Assembly: GCA_000447185.1 (NCBI GenBank)
Contig: KE647164.1
Coordinates: 9,488-67,743, forward strand
Length of the DNA: 58,256 nt
Source of the DNA: Vairimorpha apis BRL 01
Taxonomy: Eukaryota > Microsporidia > Nosematidae
Direction: 5' to 3'
The notes below the pieces were generated by a model that was given only the letters and a program-made list of their open reading frames with translations, had not been told where the DNA came from and searched no databases. Shown here piece after piece: positions 1 through 10,652 of this stretch (positions are counted from its first letter, which is position 1; every line of letters begins with the position of its first letter). Made by a program: the position numbers and the translations under genes.

Positions 1-384
1 GGTAAGTGAAAATTTTTTAATTTTAGGGAAATATTAGAAATAGAGTAATTAAAAGAGCAGCAAGACAAATAGTTGAAAAACTATTTTTTAAGTTTAGACA
101 AATCTTTTGAAGATAATTTATTAGTAGTACAAGACGTAGCTTTGGTTCAATCTAAAAAAGTAAGAAATCAATTGGCTGGATATGTTACACATTTGTATAA
201 ATGTGTTCTTAAAGGTACAGCTAAAAAGTTATATATTAAAACTCATGAAGATGAAAGAGAGGCTAAAGAAAATGTTATGCCAAAAGAATCCATTTTGGAT
301 GTTGATACTGTTGAAGTTGATAAACTTACTAAAGAGATGTTAGATGTTAACCAATATCAAATATCTATAAAAGTTATTGAATAA
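1..384 (+). CDS. RPS17: 40S ribosomal protein eS17, 5' end at window edge, one frameshift
   Basis: Component of the small ribosomal subunit. Base 1 fits the G of the start ATG. A 25-nt intron at 2-26 follows at once, and exon 2 opens with [18 protein letters not shown], matching the eS17 N-terminus. The rest, including a core with [17 protein letters not shown], lies in another frame from about base 82, so one surplus base near 76-82 (AAAAACTA) breaks the frame. Removing it gives about 119 residues, normal for the family, with the same spacing as other eS17 proteins. The stop is TAA at 382-384. The frame break is probably a base-calling error rather than decay, because both halves are well conserved. 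The first two bases of the ATG lie outside the window, so this start is inferred. Confidence 0.9.
2..26 (+). other. 25-nt spliceosomal intron directly after the eS17 start codon
   Basis: The stretch begins GTAAGT and ends TTAATTTTAG, with the branch-like TTAAT fused to the 3' splice site. That is the form of very short microsporidian introns in ribosomal protein genes. Removing it joins ATG to GGA AAT ATT, which gives the expected M-G start of eS17. Confidence 0.85.
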
Positions 385-432
385 AAATTTTATTTAAAAA
401 AAATAATTGTTGCAATAAAATTTTTTTATTAA

Positions 433-774
433 TTATGACCCGGGTAATGGCCAATTTGGTAATATATATGGCGCATCTTCACTATATTCATGAAAATCAC
501 TATCTTCGAGAAGTGCGGACTCTCCAAACTTTCCTTGTGTAAATTTTAATTGTAATATATGTAAGATTGAATAAATTATCATTGTATGTTTTGTATAATT
601 TATTTTATAAAAATGTTTTAAAAGTGTTTTATAAGTGACCAACAATTTATATGAAACTCTATTTTTAATGTCATTTACAAGAATGATAGATAGAACATAT
701 ACTTGTTTTGGATCTACAATAAAAAAATTATAATCAACACTTTGTGATGATTTTCAAAAATACTTAAATTCTTG
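433..774 (-). CDS. Unidentified conserved-looking protein, 5' part uncertain
   Basis: I do not recognise this protein. The clean reading frame runs on the minus strand from about 738 to the TAG at 433 and ends ...YILPNWPLPGS. It continues upstream past the TTG at 645 without a stop (VDPKQVYVLSIILVND and on). Upstream, either an in-frame TGA at about 743 ends it, or one missing base in a T7 run near 720 joins it to another frame that is open to about 774 but has no ATG. The start is therefore unresolved, and no CCC signal is visible upstream. Its acidic then proline/tryptophan-rich C-terminus and non-repetitive composition argue that it is real. It is divergent to SEC11. Confidence 0.45.
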
Positions 775-950
775 ATTTATATATTTATACATTAAATAAG
801 AAATTATTATAACGATAAAAAAATTATTATTTAAACCATTAAAATTGAAGTAAATAAATGTATTAAATAATTTGAATAAATTTTAATTTTAGTTTTATAA
901 ATTTAAATTAAAACTTTTGAATTTTATTTTATAAAAAAATATTTACCCTT

Positions 951-1474
951 ATGGATATTTTTTTTCAACTAAAAATTTACATGATATTATAAAACTTGGA
1001 CCACGAAAGTTTCTTAAACAATGTATTAATGCAAGCTATGCTGTTATGGGAACTTACATGACATGGAAATTAATTTCATTGTTTTTAAATAATGATAGTC
1101 CTATAGTTGTGGTTTTAACCGAAAGTATGTCTCCTGGTTTTGAAAGAGGAGATATCTTGTGGCTTAAGCCAAAACAATACACTACGGGTGATATGACTGT
1201 ATTTCAATTATATAAGAATACCATACCTATTGTTCACAGAGCTATCAAACAATTTGGTAATAAAGTTTTGACTAAAGGTGACAACAACAAAGTAGATGAT
1301 GTAAGTTTGTACAGACCTAATCAATTTTACTTATTACCTGAAGATATAAAATCTTGTGTAGTTGCTTATATTCCATTTTTTGGAATGTTAACGATTTGGA
1401 TTAACACAATACCGGCTGTTAAGTTTTTAGTAATGACTTTAATAGGATTAAATGTATTAATTACTAGAGAATAA
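951..1474 (+). CDS. SEC11: Signal peptidase complex catalytic subunit SEC11, one frameshift
   Basis: Endoplasmic reticulum signal peptidase that removes signal peptides. Start chosen at the ATG at 951, just after TACCCTT. One base is missing from the T8 run at 957-964; adding it joins MDIFF to an uninterrupted frame and gives 174 residues, the usual SEC11 length. Visible elements are an N-terminal hydrophobic segment (about residues 33-48), the Ser nucleophile in TESMSPGF (Ser59), the active-site His in IPIVHRAI and the Asp region in LTKGDNNKVDD, plus a C-terminal hydrophobic tail ending VLITRE. An internal ATG at 1046 would drop the conserved N-terminal helix and is unlikely to be the true start. 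Confidence 0.94.
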
Positions 1475-3330
1475 TTAAATGATGTTTTAATAAAATATAT
1501 GTATTAAAGTAAGTTTTTTAGCTAAATATCATTTTTATGTATTAAAAAGTAGTAAATTTTGAAATTTTTTTTCAATAAATTTTTCTATGATTTATATTTA
1601 CACATATATTATTTAAGCTACTAAAGATTACTTAAGTTTTATAAAAAAAATATGATAATAATTACTATTTTTTGCAAATAAATATAAAATTAATGCGAAT
1701 AATTAGTACATAAAAATTTACATTAAATTTAATTAAAAAATTCGATAATTAGATATTAAAATTGTAACACTTTTTTAAATTTAAAATTTCAAATTTTTAT
1801 TTTTTACAGTATATTATACATAAAACTTAACTTTAAATAGGTTTTTAAAATTATCTTTTATAATGTTAAATTATTTTATTTAAACCTGTTTTTAAAATTA
1901 AATACAATATATTATTTCAAATTTATAAATTTTTAATAATTTATAGTTAATGTTTTATTACTAATAAAATATAAACGATAAAGAAAGTTAGTTGTAGAAA
2001 CATATTAAATTGTAAAAATAAAAATAAACATAACATAAATATTTAGACATTTTTATTATTTTAATTTAACATAAAAATCAATTTTTTAGATTAAAATAAT
2101 TGTCTATAAAAAATCTATAAATTAGAATACATATAAATATTTTTCTTTAATTTATGATTTCTAAATAAATTTTAAATTTTTTGTTTAGTTTTTCAATGAA
2201 ATTTTTTTTGTTAATTTAGAAAAAATTTTAAAAATATAAGTATCAAATTTTTTTATTATTAATACATTCATCTTATTAATTGTTATATGAAATTTTTTAC
2301 ATGTTAATTTAAAAAAATATATAAAAAACTAAAATTGCAAATTTTTTTTTAATTCTTTTGATATACTATTTAAAAATACTAGATGTATGAAGTTATAAAA
2401 TTAAAGTCATGCTGTTAAAATATATATTATTTAAAAAATAAAAACTAATTAACATTCTTTTATAATTACACAAAGTTATCCTTAAAAAAATTTATTAATT
2501 TCTGTACAAAAAAAATATATTTCATTTGTTATTATATGTTTTTTTTAAATTTTAAAAACAAAAGATATGTTTATTTCTAATAAAAATTTTATTAACGTTT
2601 ATTTGTTTTAAAATTTAAAAAAAAATATTGGGGTTATTTTATATAATATCTTACAAATTATTTCTATTTTTATCTAAAAAGATTTATTTATAATAAATTC
2701 TTTTATAAAATTTTAATCTTCTTTAAATGTAGAAACGTATTAAAATAAAAATTTTTAGCTTTGTGCTTATATTATAAATTTGTTTTTTTATAATTAAATC
2801 TAATTTTACAAATAAAAAAATTAAATAGATAATAAAATATATTGAAATTACATTTGTTTTTTATTAAAATATGTTAATTTATTTTTTTTGTATGATAAAT
2901 GAATGTGTAATTAATATATTATAAAATTCTATAAGGCAAAATTATTTATTCGATTATTTTTATAAAAAATATACCAAAACGTTTAGTTAATTTATCTTAT
3001 CAATTATAAATAAAATAAATTAAAATAGAAAAAAATATTCTTTAAAAAATAAACAATATTCAAATATGATGTAAAATGCAAAAATCAATTTTTTTAATTA
3101 TAAAAGCTATAAGATATTAAAAATTTAACAAATATAAAAAAATATTTAATAATATTTTTGAATAAAATTTTTTATATCAAAAATTAATTTATTTTTTAAA
3201 TATTGTATATTTTAATTTAAATTAATAATTATTAGTTATATTTTTTTTTAAAGTTGATGTTTATTTTAATTTAATCTATTTGTTATTAAATTACGTAATA
3301 AATGTATAAAAACAAAAGTCTTTTTTTATT
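1475..3330. other. AT-rich intergenic region, no gene seen
   Basis: About 1.9 kb of A/T homopolymer-rich sequence with no credible coding frame, no tRNA-like sequence and no clear tandem repeat. Confidence 0.6.
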
Positions 3331-4116
3331 ATGAAGCATAAAGATTTTATCTCATATTGTATTTTGCATTTTTTTGTCCTTTTACTTCACATTCAAGCAT
3401 TAAAAAGTTACCTTGTAAACACAGAAAATATAAATATCAAAAGTTCAAAATTAAGTTTTAGTTTCGCTGCAATGACTTTACAAATTTTACTTGTTTTTGA
3501 TTTCTATTATTTTTCAAGTTTTTATATAAAAAAATTAATCAATCATATAATACTTGTTTATATAACAAAGATACAAGCTATACTTTTATATGTTACATTA
3601 TTTTATAAATTAGGTTTTAATAATATTTGTTTCTCAATTATTTTGATTCAATTATTTTCTTTATGTTATATAATTTTTGGTTTAAAAGATAAATATTCTT
3701 CTGTTTATCACCAATATAATATAAGAATCGGAATTGATCTGAAAGAAATTTTAATAAATATACGAGAAAATGTAAATAAATCTTTAAAATTAACTCAATT
3801 TTATAAAATGATTCTTATTTTACTAAATGGATTGTTTTCTAGATCTATTGATTGGTATATTCATTATACATACATAAAATTAATATTATATATCATAGAT
3901 TATATTTTATATAGAAATATATATAATAAAAAAACATACTACATAATTTCATGTTCAATTTTAGGAATAATATCAACAATGATTATATTAAGTTTTTCAA
4001 CATTAGGTTATTTTAAAATTTTTAATTTAAATATTATTTATGCAGTTACTGAATTTTCTCATTTATGTTTATTTTTTTGCCAATTGTTTATATATTATAG
4101 TAAATTTAAAGCTTAA
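3331..4116 (+). CDS. Multi-pass membrane protein, family member A
   Basis: Function unknown. The 261-residue protein is strongly hydrophobic, with about eight candidate membrane segments: roughly 6-24, 42-62, 70-92, 97-117, then after a polar loop 155-170, 178-197, 205-226 and 238-257. The central polar loop carries YHQYNIRIGID at about residues 126-136. The same loop motif sits at the same position in the proteins at 7845, 9870 and 14242, so this is one dispersed gene family. This member is the most diverged, together with the one at 7845. No CCC signal precedes its ATG, unlike the housekeeping genes here. Confidence 0.7.
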   Translation: MKHKDFISYCILHFFVLLLHIQALKSYLVNTENINIKSSKLSFSFAAMTLQILLVFDFYYFSSFYIKKLINHIILVYITKIQAILLYVTLFYKLGFNNICFSIILIQLFSLCYIIFGLKDKYSSVYHQYNIRIGIDLKEILINIRENVNKSLKLTQFYKMILILLNGLFSRSIDWYIHYTYIKLILYIIDYILYRNIYNKKTYYIISCSILGIISTMIILSFSTLGYFKIFNLNIIYAVTEFSHLCLFFCQLFIYYSKFKA

Positions 4117-4458
4117 ATAATTTTTTAAAAAAATAAATAAATATGATTTTTAACTAAAATTTTTAAAAAGGTTTTATATTTGTTTTAGTATAACATTAAA
4201 AATATAGTAATTTAATACATTGATTTATATCATTTTAGCATTTATATAATTTATTTTTTAAATTTTAAATATGATTATAATTTTAATTATTATATTCCTC
4301 TTAATTACTATAAAAAAATATGGATAAAATGTATATTAAAAATGTATGATACTTAATCAATCTTTTTAAATGTAATTTTTTAAATTATTTTTTTATATTT
4401 AAATTTGTATATTTATTTTAATTTTATCATATATTTTATCTAAAAAATTTAAATTTAT
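4117..4458. other. AT-rich spacer
   Basis: Non-coding A/T-rich sequence between the membrane protein gene and the candidate structured RNA. Nothing recognisable. Confidence 0.55.
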
Positions 4459-4795
4459 GATCAAGCCCGAGGCCTGATCTGAAGAAGACGAAGAGGCTGA
4501 TAAAAACTCATTATTTTACAATAATAATATTTATTTGACTCATAATATCCGGAGGGGTTATTTCCGACTTAAATAGTTTCGGATTAATTAAACCGCCAAA
4601 AATCTTTAACTTGTAAAAGTATTTAAATCTTTTAAGCTATAGAGGTGGAATTATTCTAACCTCGCTTACTATTTAAAAGATTGCCTGTCAAACATACCAC
4701 CTTTTATAATTAAAAAAACTTCCCTTCTTAAGATTAAAATTACACTGAGTTTGGGATTCGCATGATCAAAAAAGGCTTTTCTCCTGACAAAATTA
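4459..4795 (-). ncRNA. Candidate structured non-coding RNA, class unknown
   Basis: An island of about 340 bp with visibly more G+C than its surroundings, no credible reading frame and dense complementarity. Stems seen (plus coordinates): 4459-4467 with 4471-4479 (9 pairs, 3-nt loop); 4563-4567 with 4579-4583, enclosed by GG/CC pairs between 4551-4559 and 4591-4597; a long hairpin 4626-4637 with 4664-4682 around GAGGT/ACCTC (4642-4646, 4659-4663); and a 7-bp long-range pair 4504-4510 with 4746-4752. The terminal stem has a G-U pair if read from the minus strand but an A-C mismatch on the plus strand, and a minus-strand T6 run (4444-4449) follows it, so minus is favoured. I could not match it to RNase P/MRP, SRP, U3 or spliceosomal RNAs. 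Confidence 0.5.
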
Positions 4796-5392
4796 ATGTT
4801 AAAATTTTTGATAAAATTTTTTTATAAATACATACATATTCAATAATATTGAAAACTATATAAAATACAGTAAAAAATGTTCGAATGAAATTATACAAAT
4901 TCTTTTTTTCATATTTAATTTAAATATGAAATTTGACTAAAATATATATACTGTTATATGGATACAAAAAAATAAATTTATTTGATATTTTTAAATCATG
5001 TTTTTTTTATAAACAATATTAATATGATTTTTATAATTTTTTAATATCAACATTACTTGTTATAACAATTTATAATTCAATTAAATTAAAATCTTAAGGA
5101 ATATAAAATATGTTTTTCTTTATTTTTTAGTTATAAAAAAAGTAAACGAAAATAAGAAAAAAAATGTGAAATTTTTTAATTAAAAATTAGTAAATATATA
5201 TATATGGTTTTTACTTACATTAAATATGCTTTATTTTTGCAATAGTTAATTTTATAATTTAAAAAAATAAAAATATTTTTTTACAGTATTTTAATCATAA
5301 ATATTTTGTTTCAAAATAATAAATTTTATAAAGTTAACTTTTTTAATAAATATTATCTTATTTTTATTTTACAATCAAATTTATAAAAAAAT
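4796..5392. other. AT-rich intergenic region
   Basis: Nothing recognisable. It holds short T and A runs and a (TA)n stretch near 5197-5204. Confidence 0.55.
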
Positions 5393-6256
5393 TTATAATA
5401 ATGTAGAATTAGATTGCTCTAAAATTTTTGATCGTTTTATATTATTTTTAATTCTTCTAATATAAAAATAATATATCATAAAAATAATCAAAAATGAACC
5501 TGTAATAAATGAACTAAATAAGATTATAGTATTTAAATTTATATTAGACATTTTTAATTCATAAATTTTATTTGAATAAGGTATTGATGTAGATAATGTT
5601 TTAAAAACAGTTAAATTTTTTAAAGACATATTAAATGATACATCATTTTCTTGTTGTAATTTATAGTCATGCTCAAAAAAATCTATATTTTTATTATATT
5701 CAAGATAATTATTATTATGTATTTCGTTAAAGTCTGTAAATGTAATATTTTTTCCAGCTTTATTTATATCTAAGTTTTTCTTGTCATTATATTCAAACAT
5801 AAAACTATAATTTTTTTGTAAAAAGTTATTAAACTTTTTGATATTATTTTTAGGTAAATTTTCAAGATTTTTAATGTGCGATATAAAATATTCAATTCCT
5901 AAACAATTTGTTTGTACCTTTTCTAATTCCTTATTAAAAAAAAAATTAGCTAATATTTGTAATTCATTAATATTTATCAAATAATTTTTTAAAAGATTGT
6001 AATAAAAATCTATTTTTATATTTTTACTGCAGACTATCCAAAATTTTGTATCGTAATTATAAATATCATAATTATTATCAGTAATTAAAGAAAACATATA
6101 AAAATTTTCACAATATGCATTTTTATTTATTTGGTCAAGAACTTCTTCAATACAATTTTTTATGTGTTCACATTTAATAGCATTTGTAAATTTTTCATTT
6201 TCAGTTAAACTCTTTTCAAAAATATCACATTTCAATCGAGATAATTTAAATGTCAT
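5393..6256 (-). CDS. Unknown protein with one C-terminal membrane segment
   Basis: A 287-residue protein of unknown function. It is rich in Asn, Lys, Ile and Phe, with Cys-containing stretches in the first third (CDIF, CEHIKNC, YCENF). A single strong hydrophobic segment lies at about residues 243-265, followed by a basic tail (YIRRIKNNIKRSK). There is no obvious signal peptide, so it is probably tail-anchored or type II-like with most of the protein on one side of a membrane. The ATG at 6256 is preceded on its strand by CCC (plus 6261-6263), supporting this start. It sits inside the membrane protein family cluster but shares no motif with that family. Confidence 0.65.
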   Translation of the reverse strand: MTFKLSRLKCDIFEKSLTENEKFTNAIKCEHIKNCIEEVLDQINKNAYCENFYMFSLITDNNYDIYNYDTKFWIVCSKNIKIDFYYNLLKNYLININELQILANFFFNKELEKVQTNCLGIEYFISHIKNLENLPKNNIKKFNNFLQKNYSFMFEYNDKKNLDINKAGKNITFTDFNEIHNNNYLEYNKNIDFFEHDYKLQQENDVSFNMSLKNLTVFKTLSTSIPYSNKIYELKMSNINLNTIILFSSFITGSFLIIFMIYYFYIRRIKNNIKRSKILEQSNSTLL

Positions 6257-7844
6257 TATAGGGTTTCAATAAATTTTGATTTAAATAAATTAATATTATT
6301 TTTTAGTAATAAATTAAATAAAATTTCATATTTATAAATTAAATTATTTTTAAGTTTAAAAAAATATAAAAATAATATCAGAAATTTCTGAAACATATAA
6401 ATATCAATACCTGATTTATTGGATATATAATTTTAATCAAAATTTTTTTGGTTATATATTATACAAAAAAAATAAAATGTAATCTCTATTTAATAATTTA
6501 AATTTTTTTACATTATATAAAATTATAATATGATATTTAACCAAATATAAAATATAAATAAATTAATTCAATAATTTGATTAAGATTCAATACTAATTAA
6601 ATTTTTTTAGATTGTAATAAAAATTTCAAAATTTATAATTAAAATGTTTTATTACCATAGTTTATACTTTTTTCTAATTAATTTTAATTATTTAATAGAA
6701 AAAAATAAATTAAATGTATAAAAATTAGATCTTAATGTTTTTTTTTACAGATACATATTGTTTCATTTGTATTAATTAATAGGTGAACTTATAAAAAATA
6801 TTCAATTTGTTTTAATTATTAATAAAACACATATTATGTTATTTTTTTATATATGTTGTAATTTTAAACCAACAGTCAGTTCAAAAATATTTTACTTAAA
6901 AATACAAATTTAATTTTTTATTTAATTATAGTTTATAAATTAGTTTGTTTAATTTTATTTACAATTATTAATAGCTTTTCTTTTAATTATTTAAATTTAA
7001 TTAACATTTTAATTCATCCACATTATATAAATATATTTTGTTTTATGAAGTTTCAAGATTTATAAAAATTTTAATTTTAAAATCTTGTTATTTTATTTTA
7101 TTGATAGATCTTTAAATAAATAAATTTATTTATTATCAATATAAATTGTATGCGACAATTTTAAAAAAATTAGTCTTAAAATACTATTAATAAATAATAT
7201 AATTTAAATGATTATTAAACTACCACGAATATTAATTTTAAATTTTATTGTTTAATTTTAAAATTTTATTTTAGTTAGTTAAGTAATATTTTATTATTAA
7301 TAGTAATTATAAAATGATTTTTTTATTTGTTAAAAAACTTTTATATTAATTTATAAAAATATATTATCAAAAATATAAAGATTTTCTTTATCATATAACC
7401 TTATAAAATAAATGTATATAAATCTTTATATTTAAGAGGATTCAAAATATTTTTTTCAATTAAGCCCATTAAAATTCGTTTAAGTAGTATATAAAGAAAA
7501 ATTAGAAAGAAAAGAACAGTGATTAAATTATTTTATCTTTTTATGTTTAAGTTAAGTTACACAAAAAACAATCACCTATTACTTAATAATTATTTTTTAG
7601 ATATTATCTGATAGACTATTTACTTTAATTTTTATATGTATAAATAAATAGTCTTATTTTTTTTAAAATGTTAAAGAATTAAATTATTATATAGCATAAT
7701 TTATTAAATAGATAATAACATTTTTAGAATTTTTGATGGCAATTAATTTTCTAATGCAAAAATTTATTAAATATTAATTACTATAAAATATTAAATTCAT
7801 GCTTATATATTTTTGTTAGTTAAAAAAAATATTTTTGCATAATT
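6257..7844. other. AT-rich intergenic region
   Basis: About 1.6 kb without a credible frame or RNA. A slightly less AT-rich patch near 7436-7515 shows no coding or folding pattern that I can support. Confidence 0.55.
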
Positions 7845-8648
7845 ATGTACTTAAAAAAGTTATTTATATTTTATGAAATTACAAATTATGGTTTATTTTT
7901 TACATTATTTCCTCTGACAAAAAGATTATTTACTCGAATAGCATCGAATAGTATATTTACAATGGGAGAATATGAATACATATCAACTATTATGATTTTA
8001 TTTGCTTTCAATCTTGTGGATAATTATATATTTATGAAATTTTATCTTCAAAATATTATTTCAGCTGCACTACAAATAAAAAGTATAAAATTGATATCAT
8101 CTGGAGTTTTTATATATATTGCTTGTCAAAGCAAATTATTTATTGAGCTTATAATATATTTGTCATTAGAAGTTTTAAGCTTTTATATTATAATTAAAAT
8201 GGAAAATGAAAAAATTAGTGATTCATATCATCAATACAATATTAGAGTTGGTTTAGATAGTCGTAGTATTCAAAAATTATTATTAACCGAGACAATAGAT
8301 TTTTTTAAACTAGTATATGTAATTAGTTTTTTATCATCATCTTTTATAAACATATCAGTTTCATATTTATCAATCTCTAATTTTTCAAAGGTTCGAGAGA
8401 CTTTAGTATTTTTAGATTACCTGTTATATTATATTTTAAATGATAAAAATTTGTTTTACAAATTGTCGTGTCTGGTTTATTCAATTATATTCATATATAA
8501 TGTTTATAATGGAATAAAAATATATACAAGCATTGAAATAAATAATAATTTATCATTTATCATTAATTTAACGTTATGTTCAGCTATTATAATATTGTTG
8601 ATAATACATTTAATAATATTGCTTATAAATAAATATTATAAAATATAA
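7845..8648 (+). CDS. Multi-pass membrane protein, family member B
   Basis: A 267-residue hydrophobic protein of unknown function with the same plan as its three relatives in the window. It has several membrane segments in the first 120 residues, a polar loop with YHQYNIRVGLD at about residues 126-136, then further membrane segments to the C-terminus (ending LIHLIILLINKYYKI). The loop is nearly identical to that of the gene at 3331, although the remaining sequence has diverged strongly. No CCC signal is seen before the ATG. An intact frame despite heavy divergence suggests that it is maintained. Confidence 0.7.
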   Translation: MYLKKLFIFYEITNYGLFFTLFPLTKRLFTRIASNSIFTMGEYEYISTIMILFAFNLVDNYIFMKFYLQNIISAALQIKSIKLISSGVFIYIACQSKLFIELIIYLSLEVLSFYIIIKMENEKISDSYHQYNIRVGLDSRSIQKLLLTETIDFFKLVYVISFLSSSFINISVSYLSISNFSKVRETLVFLDYLLYYILNDKNLFYKLSCLVYSIIFIYNVYNGIKIYTSIEINNNLSFIINLTLCSAIIILLIIHLIILLINKYYKI

Positions 8649-9869
8649 AAGATTTGAAATTTTTTTAAACAGAAAAAATAAAAATATTTAAGATATATTA
8701 AAAAAGTAATTTAAAAACATTATTTTAGTTTCCTTAATGATATGATATCATTAAAAAATATTTAAATATAATATAAATCATTATACGATATTAAAATGCA
8801 TGAAAAAAACGTTTATATAAATGTAAAAAATATTTTTAATTTTTTTGTAAAAATTATGAGTATTGATATTATATCAAATTAATAATTTATTTGGTTCTTA
8901 ATAAATAATTAATAAAAAAAATTGTTTAATATGAAGTTACATTTGAAAATTTTTATAAAATAAAAAATTAACTTTTCACAAAATAAAAATAAAAAATATT
9001 GTTCATTAAAAACTATTTAGATTGTTAAGTAAAATATTAAATGAAGTTATATTAGCTTGTTGTTTTTCAATATATATATATATATATTTAAACAATAAAC
9101 TTAAAAATACTAAGAATTAAATTGATAATCATTTGTCATTCAGTTTAAATTGATAAAATTACTCAATTTTAACATAAAGAAAAAAAATAAAGGTTGTTTT
9201 ATATATAACAAAATTTAATAAACATGTGTAATTTTTTAAAGAATTAAAAATTAATTTATACAGCATAAATTTTTTTGCTTTTTTTGAGAAAAATCATTTT
9301 GTATATTTAACAGTTAATTTTTAGACTAAAATTTTAGTATTAAAAAAAATCTTTATTTAAATTTTAAAGAATTTAATTTTATACTTATTATTAAACATAA
9401 TTAATTAATAAAAAAATGTAAATTATTACTTGAGATGACAAATAAACATAAATTAAAGCTAATTGTTTAATTTGAAATTACATGAAAATGAACTAAAAAA
9501 TTATTAAATACAAATAAATAAATTTAGATTAAATTGTATTTTAAAGATTATACAAAATTATTTGCAATTAATAATTAACAAGAAATTTATTTAAATAAGA
9601 AAATAATAATATTTAAATTAAGTAAAAAAAAAATATAAAGTTTAAAATTTCAATATATATCGTAAAAATGTAAAATTTTAATTAAATTATAATATGAAAA
9701 TTTTTTTTAAAGTAATCTAAAATTGTAGATGTTTGAAAAGTTTTATTAAAAAAAGTACTTTTTATAAATTGTGTAATTTTTAATAAATCAACTAATCTAA
9801 TGTTTTTAATATATATAATAGTCATTACGTAATACATAATTGATATAAATATACAAATACAATATCCTT
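8649..9869. other. AT-rich intergenic region with a short palindrome and a TA repeat
   Basis: No gene seen. It contains a perfect palindrome around 8733-8753 (TTAATGATAT, one central base, then the complement) and a (TA) run near 9071-9088. Confidence 0.5.
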
Positions 9870-10652
9870 ATGCAAAGACAAAATATATCAAGTTTATATG
9901 GAATACAAATATTTTTTATCTTTATTTTAGATTTATTAGCAACTTACAAAATAATAAATGACAATAATGAAAATTTTTTAAATTACGATGTTTATCTTGG
10001 AAATATAAATTTTTTATTAAATACTAAAGCGTTAATTTTGATCGACGTTTATTTTTTTGCTTTATTTTATTTAGAATATAATTTAAATGCTATTTATCAA
10101 AACATACTTTTAAAAATAATTTCAATTGGAATTTGGATTATTTTAGCATGTCGTACAAAATTTTATTCATATATAATATGTATATTCGCATTAAAAATTA
10201 TGTCTATATTTTTTCTTTTAAGATCATTATATTTAATGGAAGATTTAATTTATGTTAAATATAATAAAAAAATCGGCGTGGATGCGAAAACGATAAACAA
10301 GTATTTTTTATATGAAATAATTATTCATTTAAAAAATATTGATGCTATTTTTGAGTGCTTATCAATGTTTTTATGTGTGTCTTTAGAGAAAATATTAGGG
10401 AAAAAACCATATTCAATAGTAAAATTATTTTTGTTTATATTTGATATATTAATCAGAAGAAAAAATATAACACACAAAAAATATTTAATTTTTACAACAC
10501 CTTTATATTTTTTAGGTTATATTTATTGTATAATTGTTATTATTATATATTTTAAAAATGATATGATTAGAACAAATATGGTTTTTGTTTTTTACAGAAT
10601 TTTTAATACGTTTATTTTATTAATTTCATTGTTGGCTATATGTAAAATATAA
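9870..10652 (+). CDS. Multi-pass membrane protein, family member C
   Basis: 260 residues, function unknown. It is clearly the closest relative of the gene at 14242: shared blocks include LYGIQIF at residues 9-15, NLNAI near 71 and LACR at about 91-94, and the polar loop VKYNKKIGVDAKTI starts at about residue 129. Predicted plan: hydrophobic segments near 11-28, 50-70, 78-94 and 100-117, the loop with the motif, then segments near 162-177, 188-200, 213-231 and 240-258. The ATG follows ATCCTT rather than a full CCC signal. Confidence 0.72.
   Translation: MQRQNISSLYGIQIFFIFILDLLATYKIINDNNENFLNYDVYLGNINFLLNTKALILIDVYFFALFYLEYNLNAIYQNILLKIISIGIWIILACRTKFYSYIICIFALKIMSIFFLLRSLYLMEDLIYVKYNKKIGVDAKTINKYFLYEIIIHLKNIDAIFECLSMFLCVSLEKILGKKPYSIVKLFLFIFDILIRRKNITHKKYLIFTTPLYFLGYIYCIIVIIIYFKNDMIRTNMVFVFYRIFNTFILLISLLAICKI

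Noticed and set aside
743..745. TGA in the minus-strand unknown gene read as tryptophan (recoded codon)
   Set aside because: No other gene in the window needs UGA as Trp. One missing T near 720 would bypass the codon, in line with other homopolymer errors here.
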